This document shows, in pieces, positions 43,307 through 51,416 of a stretch of 57,582 nucleotides of DNA. The stretch comes from HGM04593 sp964458275 (GTDB lineage Bacteria; Bacteroidota; Bacteroidia; Bacteroidales; Bacteroidaceae). A program made the translations under genes and the position numbers. The stretch spans positions 1-57,582 of the forward strand of contig CAYWIE010000008.1 in NCBI GenBank assembly GCA_964458275.1, in the 5' to 3' direction. Below the pieces are notes generated by a model. It did not search any database, was not told the DNA's origin, and saw only the letters and a list, made by a program, of their open reading frames with translations. Positions within the stretch are counted from its first letter, which is position 1. Each line of letters begins with the position of its first letter.

Positions 43307-44082
43307 ATTGGGATACCTTTATATATTATGCCATAACTTCGGTAATCATGTGGGTGGCAGGAACCGTTTCTGCATTCCGCGGCAACAGGAAAACGGCAAT
43401 AGCACTGTCTGCGGCAGGCTCGCTGGTCTTCTTGGCATTCATAACCGGCATGTGGGTCATGCTCGAACGCCCTCCGCTCAGAACTATGGGCGAAACACGC
43501 CTTTGGTACTCTTTCTTCCTTTCCGTGATAGGCGCGGTCCTCTACACAAAATACCGTTACAGCTGGATGCTCGCGTTCAGCACCTTGATGTCTACGGTCT
43601 TTATATGCGTGAATCTGTTTAAACCCGAAATTCACAGCACAACGCTTATGCCGGCATTGCAGAGTCCGTGGTTCGTCCCCCATGTGATAGTATATATGTT
43701 CTCATACGCCATGATGGGCGCGGCAACAATTTTTGCAATCTATCTGTGGCTGCGAAAGAGACCCGATGTCGTTTCAGACAAGGAATTTGCTGTCTGCGAC
43801 AGCCTTGTACGTGTGGGCTGGGTGTTCCTTACACTCGGAATGACAATGGGAGCGTTGTGGGCTAAGGAGGCATGGGGCGATTACTGGACTTGGGACCCGA
43901 AAGAGACATGGGCATTTGCTACATGGCTCAGCTATCTGCTCTATCTCCACCTGCGTCCTGCCAACCGCGATGCTGACGTGCTGTTTTCACTGCTTGTATT
44001 CTCGTTCATCCTTTTGCAGATGTGCTGGTGGGGCATAAACTTCCTGCCGTCGGCACGAGGGGCAAGCATACATGTCTATTGA
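43303..44082 (+). CDS. Cytochrome c assembly protein, CcsA/CcmC type
   Basis: 259 residues from the ATG at 43303, which overlaps the ResB stop (ATGA). Multiple membrane spans and the heme-handling motif WGDYWTWDPKETWAF (WWD family) near 206-220, with conserved His in the flanking helices (FVPHVIVYMFSY). Works with ResB to attach heme to CXXCH sites. Earlier in-frame starts lie deep within the ResB gene and are rejected. Confidence 0.92.
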   Translation: MNWDTFIYYAITSVIMWVAGTVSAFRGNRKTAIALSAAGSLVFLAFITGMWVMLERPPLRTMGETRLWYSFFLSVIGAVLYTKYRYSWMLAFSTLMSTVFICVNLFKPEIHSTTLMPALQSPWFVPHVIVYMFSYAMMGAATIFAIYLWLRKRPDVVSDKEFAVCDSLVRVGWVFLTLGMTMGALWAKEAWGDYWTWDPKETWAFATWLSYLLYLHLRPANRDADVLFSLLVFSFILLQMCWWGINFLPSARGASIHVY

Positions 44083-44147
44083 GACGGGAATGTAACGAAA
44101 GTTGCAAAGTGAGGAAATAAAAAAAACTTTCATCCCGCTGATATTTC

Positions 44148-44178
44148 TTTGTATTTATAAAAAAAAACTGTAACTTAG
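44148..44178 (+). promoter_or_regulatory. Likely internal promoter before tatA
   Basis: TTTG (44148-44151), 19-bp spacer, TAACTTAG (44171-44178), one base off the -7 consensus. The 182-bp gap 44083-44264 holds no gene. Confidence 0.5.
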
Positions 44179-44264
44179 CCGACAATAAATGAACCTGCGA
44201 AAGCCAGAAGCAGAGCAGGGCGTCGGACAGACAAGAACTAACATAAAAAAATAATACGAAAATA

Positions 44265-44465
44265 ATGGACAACTTACTTTTTTTAGGCAATATCGGCGGT
44301 ACAGAAATCATAATTATCGCCATAATAATACTTTTGCTTTTCGGTGGCAAGAAAATACCCGAACTGATGCAGGGCTTGGGTAAAGGTGTAAAGAGCTTCA
44401 AGAAAGGAATGAAAGATATTGAAGACGACATCGAAAACTGCGATAAGGACGATAGCAAAAAATAA
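44265..44465 (+). CDS. tatA: Twin-arginine translocase subunit TatA
   Basis: 66 residues: short N-terminus, one membrane span (EIIIIAIIILLLF), then the F-G-G-K-K-I-P-E-L hinge and amphipathic helix, ending in a charged tail. It forms the Tat pore. Located between cytochrome-maturation genes and a Tat-dependent oxidoreductase; tatC lies 3.6 kb downstream and no tatB is seen, as is common in Bacteroidetes. Confidence 0.92.
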   Translation: MDNLLFLGNIGGTEIIIIAIIILLLFGGKKIPELMQGLGKGVKSFKKGMKDIEDDIENCDKDDSKK

Positions 44466-44504
44466 TTTTCATAACAATATTACAAATCCCAAAACAAATT
44501 TACT

Positions 44505-45980
44505 ATGTCAAACGAAATGTCAAGAAGGAAGTTCCTTCAGAGCGGTGCAGCTGCTGCCATAGGTCTTGCAGTGGTACCTAATACCGTATTGGGTAAAGAT
44601 TTCGGACATACAGCTCCAAGTGATAAACTCAATATTTTAGGCGTAGGTGTCGGCGGACGTGGTGCATCAGTGCTTCGCGACCTTGAGTCGGAGAACATCA
44701 TCGGTCTTTGCGACGTGGACTGGAAATACGCGAAACATGTATTCGACCGCTATCCCAATGCCAAGAGATACAAGGACTATCGCAAAATGTACGACGAAAT
44801 GTTCAAGGATGCAGACGCCGTAATGGTAGCGACAGCCGACCACACACACGCAATCATCGCAGCTGAGGCTATACAGGCCGGCAAGCATGTATATGTAGAG
44901 AAACCTCTTACACACACAGTGTATGAGTCTCGTCTGCTCACAAACCTTGCAAAGAAATACAAAGTGGCTACCCAGATGGGTAATCAGGGTGCATCTCACG
45001 AAGGTGTACGCAAAGTCTGCGACTGGATCTGGAACGGCGAAATCGGCGACATCACACGCGTTGACACATTCACCGACCGTCCTATCTGGCCTCAGGGTCT
45101 TCCCCGTCCCGAGAAGGTAGACAAAGTGCCCAAGACTTTGGATTGGGACCTCTTCATCGGTCCGGCTAAGTTCCGTCCCTACAACTCAATCTATTCACCC
45201 TGGAACTGGCGTGGATGGTGGGATTTCGGTACAGGTGCCCTCGGCGATATGGCTTGCCACATCCTGCACCCCGTATTCAAGAGTTTGAAACTCAAATATC
45301 CCACAAAGGTAGAGGGAAGCTCAACAATGCTTCTCAACGAATGTGCTCCCAATGCACAGTTCGTACACTACACATTCCCCCAGCGCGACAACATGCCCAA
45401 GGTGGCAATGCCTGAGGTAGATGTATACTGGTACGACGGCGGTCTTCTCCCCGAACGTCCCGCAGGACTTGCTCCCGGCAAGAACCTCAACGATGCAGGT
45501 GGCGCAGCTATCTTCTACGGAACAAAAGACACCCTTATCTGCGGTTGCTACGGCCGTAACCCCTATTTGGTATCAGGTCGTGTTCCCAAAGCTCCCAAAC
45601 TTCACCGCGAGATTACACTCTCACACGGAAAGGATTGGATCCGTGCATGTAAGGAGAACCCCGAAAACCGCACAATGTCTGCATCGGACTTCAGCGAAGC
45701 AGGACCTTTCAACGAAATGGTTGTTATGGGTGTACTCGCAGTACGTTTGCAGTCTCTCAACCGCGTATTGGAGTGGGACGGCGAGAACATGCGCTTCACA
45801 AACATCCCCGAAGATGCAACAATCCGTTCAATCATCAAGGACGGCTTCAGCATCAAGGACGGACACCCCACATTCAACAAGACATGGACAGAGCCTGTTA
45901 ACGCAAACGCATTTGCACAGGAACTTATCAAGCACACTTACCGCGACGGTTGGAAGTTGCCCGAAATGCCCAAGTTCTAA
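44505..45980 (+). CDS. Tat-exported Gfo/Idh/MocA oxidoreductase (second copy)
   Basis: 491 residues. Tat motif M-S-R-R-K-F-L-Q (5-12) with hydrophobic AAAAIGLAVV; no lipobox, so likely a soluble periplasmic enzyme. Nucleotide fold at LNILGVGVGGRG near 45, the catalytic Lys segment at YVEKPLTHTVYE near 130. Related to but distinct from the copy at 39805; the pair may act at different steps (oxidation and reduction). 39 bp after tatA. Confidence 0.9.
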   Translation: MSNEMSRRKFLQSGAAAAIGLAVVPNTVLGKDFGHTAPSDKLNILGVGVGGRGASVLRDLESENIIGLCDVDWKYAKHVFDRYPNAKRYKDYRKMYDEMFKDADAVMVATADHTHAIIAAEAIQAGKHVYVEKPLTHTVYESRLLTNLAKKYKVATQMGNQGASHEGVRKVCDWIWNGEIGDITRVDTFTDRPIWPQGLPRPEKVDKVPKTLDWDLFIGPAKFRPYNSIYSPWNWRGWWDFGTGALGDMACHILHPVFKSLKLKYPTKVEGSSTMLLNECAPNAQFVHYTFPQRDNMPKVAMPEVDVYWYDGGLLPERPAGLAPGKNLNDAGGAAIFYGTKDTLICGCYGRNPYLVSGRVPKAPKLHREITLSHGKDWIRACKENPENRTMSASDFSEAGPFNEMVVMGVLAVRLQSLNRVLEWDGENMRFTNIPEDATIRSIIKDGFSIKDGHPTFNKTWTEPVNANAFAQELIKHTYRDGWKLPEMPKF

Positions 45981-45999
45981 TAAAAGAAACAATCAACAG

Positions 46000-46029
46000 C
46001 ACTCTTCCGCCCACAAGGGCGGAAGAGTG
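46000..46029. repeat. Intergenic hairpin, 13-bp perfect stem
   Basis: CACTCTTCCGCCC (46000-46012) with the complementary 46017-46029, ACAA loop, between the second Gfo/Idh gene and the DUF1080 gene. No T-run follows, so it may end some transcripts or protect mRNA ends. Confidence 0.7.
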
Positions 46030-46051
46030 TATAAATTTAATACAACACACA

Positions 46052-46804
46052 ATGAAAAAAATTTTCAAGACAGTAGCATGCGCAATTGCATGCGCAGTTA
46101 TCGCATCATGTGGAGGCTCACAGAAAGCTGACGATGCAAATACAATAGTTTTGTTCGATGGAACAAGCCTCGATGGCTGGAGAGGATACAATAAGGATCA
46201 CGTTCCCTCACGTTGGACAATCGAAGATGGTTGCTTGAAGTTCTCAGGTTCAGGTGGCGGTGAGGCTCAGACCGGTGAAGGTGGCGACATCATCTTTGCA
46301 GCCCAGAAGTTCAAGAACTTTGAGTTGGAGTTGGAGTGGAAAGTATCAAAAGGCGGCAACTCAGGTATCTTCTATCTTGCGCAGGAGATTCCCGGCAAGC
46401 CCATCTATATCTCAGCTCCTGAGTGTCAGGTACTCGACAACGAGAACCACCCCGACGCAAAATTGGGTAAGAACGGCAACCGTCAGTCTTCATCACTCTA
46501 CGACATGATTCCTGCAAAACCTCAGAACTCTAAACCCGCAGGTGAGTGGAACAAAGTAAAAATCATGGTATACAAAGGCACTGTAGTTCACTATCAGAAC
46601 GACGAACCCGTAGTAGAGTACCATTTGTGGACACCCCAGTGGACAGAGATGTTGCAGGCTTCAAAATTCTCTGAGGAGAGATGGCCCGACGCATTTGCAC
46701 TTCTCAACAACTGCGGTGGCGAGAACCGCGAAGGCTACATCGGCTTCCAGGACCACGGCGACGATGTATGGTTCCGCAATATCAAAGTCAAGATTCTTGA
46801 ATAA
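46052..46804 (+). CDS. DUF1080 (3-keto-disaccharide hydrolase-like) lipoprotein
   Basis: 250 residues from the ATG at 46052. Signal peptide with lipobox I-A-S-C (Cys20). The jelly-roll domain begins TIVLFDGTSLDGWRGYNKDH and includes FELELEWKVSKGGNSGIFYL and GEWNKVKIMVYKG, standard for DUF1080. In gut Bacteroides, members act on 3-keto-sugars or their elimination products; assignment here rests on family and neighbours. Upstream in-frame starts fall within the preceding gene. Confidence 0.88.
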   Translation: MKKIFKTVACAIACAVIASCGGSQKADDANTIVLFDGTSLDGWRGYNKDHVPSRWTIEDGCLKFSGSGGGEAQTGEGGDIIFAAQKFKNFELELEWKVSKGGNSGIFYLAQEIPGKPIYISAPECQVLDNENHPDAKLGKNGNRQSSSLYDMIPAKPQNSKPAGEWNKVKIMVYKGTVVHYQNDEPVVEYHLWTPQWTEMLQASKFSEERWPDAFALLNNCGGENREGYIGFQDHGDDVWFRNIKVKILE

Positions 46805-46827
46805 TACAGATTATTTTTAATTGACAT

Positions 46828-46863
46828 ATTCGTTGGCAGATACAAGAGCATCTGCCAACGAAT
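46828..46863. repeat. Intergenic hairpin, 14-bp perfect stem
   Basis: ATTCGTTGGCAGAT (46828-46841) with 46850-46863, 8-nt loop, between the DUF1080 gene and the next isomerase-fold gene. It fills most of the 79-bp gap; no T-run. Confidence 0.7.
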
Positions 46864-46883
46864 TGTGTAATAATAATATAACT

Positions 46884-47771
46884 ATGATACGCAATATTAT
46901 CTGTGCACTGCTGGCAGTTGGAGCAATCTTTACATCATGTTCAACCGCAGACAAGTGCAGTGCCCCCAAGAAGGAGATATCCATACAGTTGTACTCAATA
47001 CGCGACACTATTGCAAGAGCCGGCAATAAGCTCGACTCTATCTTTAAGGGCCTTGCAGAAATGGGCTACACGGGAATAGAGGCAGCCGGTTACGGCGGTG
47101 GCAAGTTCTACGGACATACACCCGAAGACTTCAAGGCGACTGCCGAGAAATATGGCATCAAGCCAATCTCTTCTCACTGCAACAGAAACCTTACAGCAGA
47201 GGAGATTGAATCAGGCGATTTTACCGAGGCACTCAAATGGTGGAAGCAGGCTATTGCTGACCACAAGGCTGCGGGAATGAAATATATCGTAAACCCATGG
47301 CTCAACCGTCCTGCAACACTCAAGGAACTGAAAGTCATCTGCGACTTTTTCAATGAGATAGGCAAACTGTGCAATGCAGCAGGCTTGAAGTATGGCTACC
47401 ACAACCACTCGCACGAAATGGTAAACGTAGAGGGTTGTCTTATGCTCGAATACATGATAGAGAATACTGCTCCCGAAAATGTATTCTACGAACTCGATGT
47501 ATATTGGAGTGTAATGGGCAAGAAATCACCCGTTGAGCTCTTCGAGAAATATCCCGGCCGTTTCACTGCCTTGCACATAAAGGACCACCGCGAAGTGGGA
47601 CAGAGCGGAATGGTAGGCTTTGATGCAATTTTTAAGAATGCTGCAACAGCAGGTGTCAAGGATATAATCGTGGAAATAGAAGGATGTAAAGGTACAACAA
47701 TGGACGGCGCAAAAGTTAGTATAGATTACTTGTTGAACGCGCCATTTGTGCCCGCATCATACAATAAATAA
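46884..47771 (+). CDS. Sugar phosphate isomerase/epimerase-fold lipoprotein
   Basis: 295 residues from the ATG at 46884. Signal peptide with lipobox F-T-S-C (Cys19). TIM barrel with SIQLYSIRD near 36, MGYTGIEAAGYGGGKFYG, YGYHNHSHEMVNVEG near 180, VFYELDVYWSVMG near 210, ALHIKDHREVG near 240 and DIIVEIEG: the metal-binding Glu/Asp/His pattern of the family. Likely a periplasmic lyase or epimerase working with DUF1080 and the Gfo/Idh enzymes. Last gene of this run. Confidence 0.88.
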   Translation: MIRNIICALLAVGAIFTSCSTADKCSAPKKEISIQLYSIRDTIARAGNKLDSIFKGLAEMGYTGIEAAGYGGGKFYGHTPEDFKATAEKYGIKPISSHCNRNLTAEEIESGDFTEALKWWKQAIADHKAAGMKYIVNPWLNRPATLKELKVICDFFNEIGKLCNAAGLKYGYHNHSHEMVNVEGCLMLEYMIENTAPENVFYELDVYWSVMGKKSPVELFEKYPGRFTALHIKDHREVGQSGMVGFDAIFKNAATAGVKDIIVEIEGCKGTTMDGAKVSIDYLLNAPFVPASYNK

Positions 47772-47821
47772 GAAACAGTTTGAATTTTATTGGAAAATGT
47801 TTTAAATAATTCCGAAATAAA

Positions 47822-47837
47822 ATTCAAACAGCTTCTA
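47822..47837. repeat. Dispersed intergenic motif, copy 2
   Basis: AATTCAAACAGCTTCT, just upstream of the tatC promoter. An 11-bp inverted copy of its left part (GTTTGAATTTT) lies at 47778-47788. Compare 15594-15612 and 57570-57582. Confidence 0.4.
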
Positions 47838-47847
47838 AAAAATATCT

Positions 47848-47855
47848 ATCTTTGC
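47848..47855 (+). promoter_or_regulatory. -7 box of the tatC gene
   Basis: TATCTTTG, about 170 bp before the tatC ATG, which makes a long leader containing the 23-bp hairpin at 47916. Confidence 0.6.
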
Positions 47856-47915
47856 AGAAGTACAGAAACTGTTAGTTTTTATTTGTCTGAAGTATTTGAA
47901 GCAAAGATAAACAGT

Positions 47916-47971
47916 AACAGATTCTAAGGAGGCTCCTTTTACTATGAGAAGGAGTCTCCTTAGAATCTGTT
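47916..47971. repeat. 23-bp hairpin in the tatC leader
   Basis: Arms 47916-47938 and 47949-47971 pair along 23 bp with one G-U pair, 10-nt loop. It lies between the tatC promoter and the tatC ATG and is not followed by a T-run. Confidence 0.75.
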
Positions 47972-48026
47972 TGAATCACAACTTTGCCGGTGGCAGGCAT
48001 ACATCCCTAATAATGAATTGAATTTT

Positions 48027-48809
48027 ATGGCAGAAGAACAAAATATGAGTTTTTGGGACCACTTGGAGGCTTTGAGATGGTCTCTGATGCGTGTGGCGAT
48101 AGTGGTATTCATACTTATCATCGGGCTCTTTTCGTATATGCCCGCTATCTTTGACAAATTCATACTTGCACCCACAACCTCACAGTTCTTTCTCTATCGT
48201 TGGCTTTCGAAGCTTGGGGAACTGGGGCCATTCTTCCCGAATTTCGGCAATGACAAGTTTGCCGTAGAGATAATAAATATAAATGTGGCATCGCAGTTCA
48301 TGACGCATATAACCACGTCGTTCTGGTTTGCCTTCATTCTCGCTTTCCCCTACTTCATATACGAAATATGGAAATTCATAAGACCGGCGCTCTACAAGAA
48401 CGAAGAGAAGTATATCGGATTCGCATTCCTCTTCGGTACAACAATGTTCTATTTGGGCTGTGCACTCGGATATTCGTTGGTCTTTCCCTTTACCTTCCGT
48501 TTCTTGACAGAGTATCAGCTCAGTGAAACAATCACCAATCAGATATCTCTTTCGTCGTACATGGGTAACTTTATGATGATGATACTTGTTATGGGGCTTG
48601 TCTTCGAAATGCCGTTGCTTGTGTGGATACTTTCGGGCATAGGGGTTGTGAACAAGGCATTCCTGAAGAAATTCCGTCGTCATGCGGTGGTAGTGCTGCT
48701 TATACTTGCTGCTGTCATCACTCCTTCGGGCGACCCGTTCACTCTGATGACAGTCTTCTTGCCATTGTTCCTGCTTTATGAGTTCGGAATAGTCCTTGCT
48801 AAAAAATAG
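48027..48809 (+). CDS. tatC: Twin-arginine translocase subunit TatC
   Basis: 260 residues from the ATG at 48027 (a TTG at 48018 is less likely). Start MAEEQNMSFWDHLEALRWSL holds the conserved cytoplasmic N-terminal Glu/Leu-Arg motif; six membrane spans follow, with FPYFIYEIWKFIRPALYKNE after span two and AVITPSGDPFTLMTVFLPL near the end. TatC recognises twin-arginine signals such as those of the three exported enzymes just upstream. Confidence 0.96.
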   Translation: MAEEQNMSFWDHLEALRWSLMRVAIVVFILIIGLFSYMPAIFDKFILAPTTSQFFLYRWLSKLGELGPFFPNFGNDKFAVEIININVASQFMTHITTSFWFAFILAFPYFIYEIWKFIRPALYKNEEKYIGFAFLFGTTMFYLGCALGYSLVFPFTFRFLTEYQLSETITNQISLSSYMGNFMMMILVMGLVFEMPLLVWILSGIGVVNKAFLKKFRRHAVVVLLILAAVITPSGDPFTLMTVFLPLFLLYEFGIVLAKK

Positions 48810-48864
48810 CCGGTGCCAACCCTCTTCTATTTCACGGCAAGCAGATGGAATATTGGCGACAAAC

Positions 48865-48895
48865 TTTGATATGTCGCTTGTTTGTCTTATTTTTG
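48865..48895 (+). promoter_or_regulatory. Promoter of the kdsD operon
   Basis: TTTG (48865-48868), 19-bp spacer, TATTTTTG (48888-48895), 99 bp before the kdsD ATG. Confidence 0.7.
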
Positions 48896-48994
48896 CAGTA
48901 AGCGTATTCAGGAGACATGTGAATTGATTGGAATTTTCTACAAAACAAACAAGCATGTCTGTGAAACTGCAACGAAACATAAAATTACACGATT

Positions 48995-49942
48995 ATGACA
49001 GATGTTTTAAGCGTAGCAAAGAAATGCTTTCAGGACGAGGCTGATGCAATCCTGAATCTCATTCCCAAACTTGACGATAATTTCACAAAGGCAATAGACC
49101 TTATAATAAACAGTACAGGAAAACTTATAGTAACAGGTGTCGGAAAGTCCGGACACATAGGTGCGAAGATTGCATCGACACTTGCAAGTACGGGAACGCC
49201 TTCGTTCTTTGTCAATCCTCTCGATGCCTTTCATGGCGATTTGGGAATGTTTACGGCAGGTGATGTTGTATTGGCAATATCGAATTCGGGACAGACTGAT
49301 GAACTGTTGCGTTTCATACCTATGCTTACGGATAGAAAAATCCCAATCATATCAATGTCAGGAAACCCGTCGTCGTTGCTTGCAAAATATTCGTCTTGCC
49401 ATCTGAATGTGGCTGTCAGCAAAGAGGCATGCCCCCTCAATCTGGCTCCGACATCCTCTACGACTGCTACACTTGCAATGGGCGATGCGATAGCCTGTGC
49501 TCTTATGACTGTACGCAAATTCAAGGCATCAGACTTTGCCCAATTCCATCCCGGTGGCTCTCTCGGACGCAGGCTGCTCTCTAAGGTTAAGGACTATATG
49601 CGTACAACCGACCTGCCTATTGTAACTCGCGATTCAAAGATAAGCGATGTGCTCATGCAGATAAGCCTTACAAAAATGGGAATCGCTGTTGTGGTAGAGA
49701 ACGAGCAGATTTTAGGTGCTGTAACCGACGGCGACATACGTCGAGCAATGCAGCGTAATCAAGAACAATTCTTCACACTCACTGTTGAGGATATTATGAG
49801 CCATACTCCTAAGACCATACTTGAGACCGCAAAACTTTCGCAGGCAGAAACCATCATGCGCAAGCATAATATACACTCTTTGGTGGTAGTCAACAGCGAA
49901 GGCAAACTTGTTGGAGTAATAGATACATTCAGTTGCATATAA
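48995..49942 (+). CDS. kdsD: Arabinose-5-phosphate isomerase (KdsD/KpsF/GutQ family)
   Basis: 315 residues. SIS domain at about 35-170 (LIVTGVGKSGHIGAKIASTL, DAFHGDLGMF, AISNSGQTDELLRF) followed by two CBS domains (about 205-315; HNIHSLVVVNSEGKLVGVID). Converts ribulose-5-phosphate to arabinose-5-phosphate, the first step to Kdo for lipopolysaccharide. First gene of a rightward run; the next frame starts at its end. Confidence 0.95.
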   Translation: MTDVLSVAKKCFQDEADAILNLIPKLDDNFTKAIDLIINSTGKLIVTGVGKSGHIGAKIASTLASTGTPSFFVNPLDAFHGDLGMFTAGDVVLAISNSGQTDELLRFIPMLTDRKIPIISMSGNPSSLLAKYSSCHLNVAVSKEACPLNLAPTSSTTATLAMGDAIACALMTVRKFKASDFAQFHPGGSLGRRLLSKVKDYMRTTDLPIVTRDSKISDVLMQISLTKMGIAVVVENEQILGAVTDGDIRRAMQRNQEQFFTLTVEDIMSHTPKTILETAKLSQAETIMRKHNIHSLVVVNSEGKLVGVIDTFSCI

Positions 49943-49954
49943 TTGGCTAAAGAT

Positions 49955-50599
49955 ATGAAAGTTGTAGCATTTGTCCCCATCCGTCTTAATAGCAAGCGTG
50001 TAGTAGGAAAGAACCTGAAACTTCTTGGCACAAGACCGCTTATGTGGTATATACTTGAAACACTTACAAGAGTACCCCAGATAAACGAAGTATATGTATA
50101 TTGCAGCCAGGATGCCATAATCCCTTATCTGCCCGAAGGCGTGAAATTCCTTAAACGCGACAGCACTCTCGACAGCGACGAAACTTTGGGAGAGGATATA
50201 TACGATGCGTTTATAAAAGAAGTAGACGCCGATGTCTATCTGCTCGGCCATACAACATCTCCTTTTATAAAAGCCGAAACAATAAGCTGTGCAATAGAAG
50301 AGGTCGTGTCAGGCAGACACGATTCAGCGTTCTCTGCCCAAAAGGTGCAGACATTCACATGGTTCGAGGGAAAACCATTGAACTACAACCTCAAGGAGAT
50401 ACCCCGTACACAGACAATAGAGCCTGTTTTTGTAGAGACAAGTGCCTTCTACATCTTCCAAAGCCATGTTTGGACAGAACGCCACCAACGTGTAGGCGAC
50501 AACCCTTATATGGCGCTTGTAGGTCCGATTGAAGGCATTGACATCGACTACCCCGAAGATTTCGAGTTTGCCGAGAAAATAATATCCACCCGCCCATAA
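49955..50599 (+). CDS. Cytidylyltransferase, acylneuraminate/Kdo-type (CMP-sugar synthetase-like)
   Basis: 214 residues from the ATG at 49955 (TTG at 49943 possible). Begins VVAFVPIRLNSKRVVGKNLK, the nucleotide-binding segment of the NeuA/PseF family, with LLGTRPLMWYILETL and DADVYLLGHTTSPF further on and DIDYPEDFEFAE at the end. It should activate an acidic sugar with CTP; which sugar is not clear, and its sequence differs from typical KdsB. Near-contiguous with kdsD (12 bp). Confidence 0.82.
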   Translation: MKVVAFVPIRLNSKRVVGKNLKLLGTRPLMWYILETLTRVPQINEVYVYCSQDAIIPYLPEGVKFLKRDSTLDSDETLGEDIYDAFIKEVDADVYLLGHTTSPFIKAETISCAIEEVVSGRHDSAFSAQKVQTFTWFEGKPLNYNLKEIPRTQTIEPVFVETSAFYIFQSHVWTERHQRVGDNPYMALVGPIEGIDIDYPEDFEFAEKIISTRP

Positions 50600-50647
50600 C
50601 AAGGACGGTATCATAGAACTTCCCTTAAGCTTGTTTCATAAGAGATA

Positions 50648-51409
50648 ATGTCAGGCCAATCTTCCAGAGGAGTATTGTGGAGTGTGTGGCATAAAACATG
50701 GAATGCCATGAACTACATATACGGAGCAATGATGTTCCGCAGCTATATGCGTCTGCGCAGACTGAAGAATATTCATAACGGAGGACGTTGTTTTGTGATA
50801 GGCAATGGTCCCAGCCTGCGCAACGAGGATTTGAGAAAGCTGAGCGGAGAAATCACGTTTGCCTGCAATTCGCTTATACGTCTTTTCGACGAAATACCTT
50901 TTACTCCCACATACTACTTTGCGCAAGACAACCGTATAATACTCGACAACAAGGAGCATATAGAGAAACTTGCCGCCACACGCTTTGTGAAATCCCACTA
51001 TGCGGCACGTTACCATATTCCTGGAGTAACCTATTACAAAATGCTCTTTCCAAAGAACCCGATAGGCTTTTCGCAGAATATCGCCAATGTCGTTTACAGC
51101 GGACAGACTGTAACATACTCAATGATACAGTTTGCTGCCTATATGGGATTCAAGGAGATATATCTGATAGGCGTCGACTGCAACTATTCAAAAGACAATT
51201 CCACAATCACTGCCGACAGTTATTTCGACAAGCGGCTGTATAATTCTTCGCGTACATATGCACCCCCCGAAGTGGATACCAACCTGCTTGCGTTCGCCCG
51301 CGCCAAAGAGGTCTGCGACCGTAACGGAGTGAAAATATTCAACGCAACACGTGGCGGAAAACTCGAAATATTCCCCCGCGCAGATTTCGACAAACTGTTT
51401 ATCGATTAA
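50648..51409 (+). CDS. DUF115/sialyltransferase-like protein
   Basis: 253 residues, no clear signal peptide. The segment GGRCFVIGNGPSLRNEDLRK near 45-65 is the phosphate/nucleotide loop of DUF115 and related GT42-type transferases, with EITFACNSLIRLFDEI after it and KEIYLIGVDCNYSKDN near 175. It may use the CMP-sugar from the preceding gene to modify a glycan. It could equally be a member of DUF115 with unknown role. Confidence 0.7.
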   Translation: MSGQSSRGVLWSVWHKTWNAMNYIYGAMMFRSYMRLRRLKNIHNGGRCFVIGNGPSLRNEDLRKLSGEITFACNSLIRLFDEIPFTPTYYFAQDNRIILDNKEHIEKLAATRFVKSHYAARYHIPGVTYYKMLFPKNPIGFSQNIANVVYSGQTVTYSMIQFAAYMGFKEIYLIGVDCNYSKDNSTITADSYFDKRLYNSSRTYAPPEVDTNLLAFARAKEVCDRNGVKIFNATRGGKLEIFPRADFDKLFID

Positions 51410-51416
51410 TCTGCTT

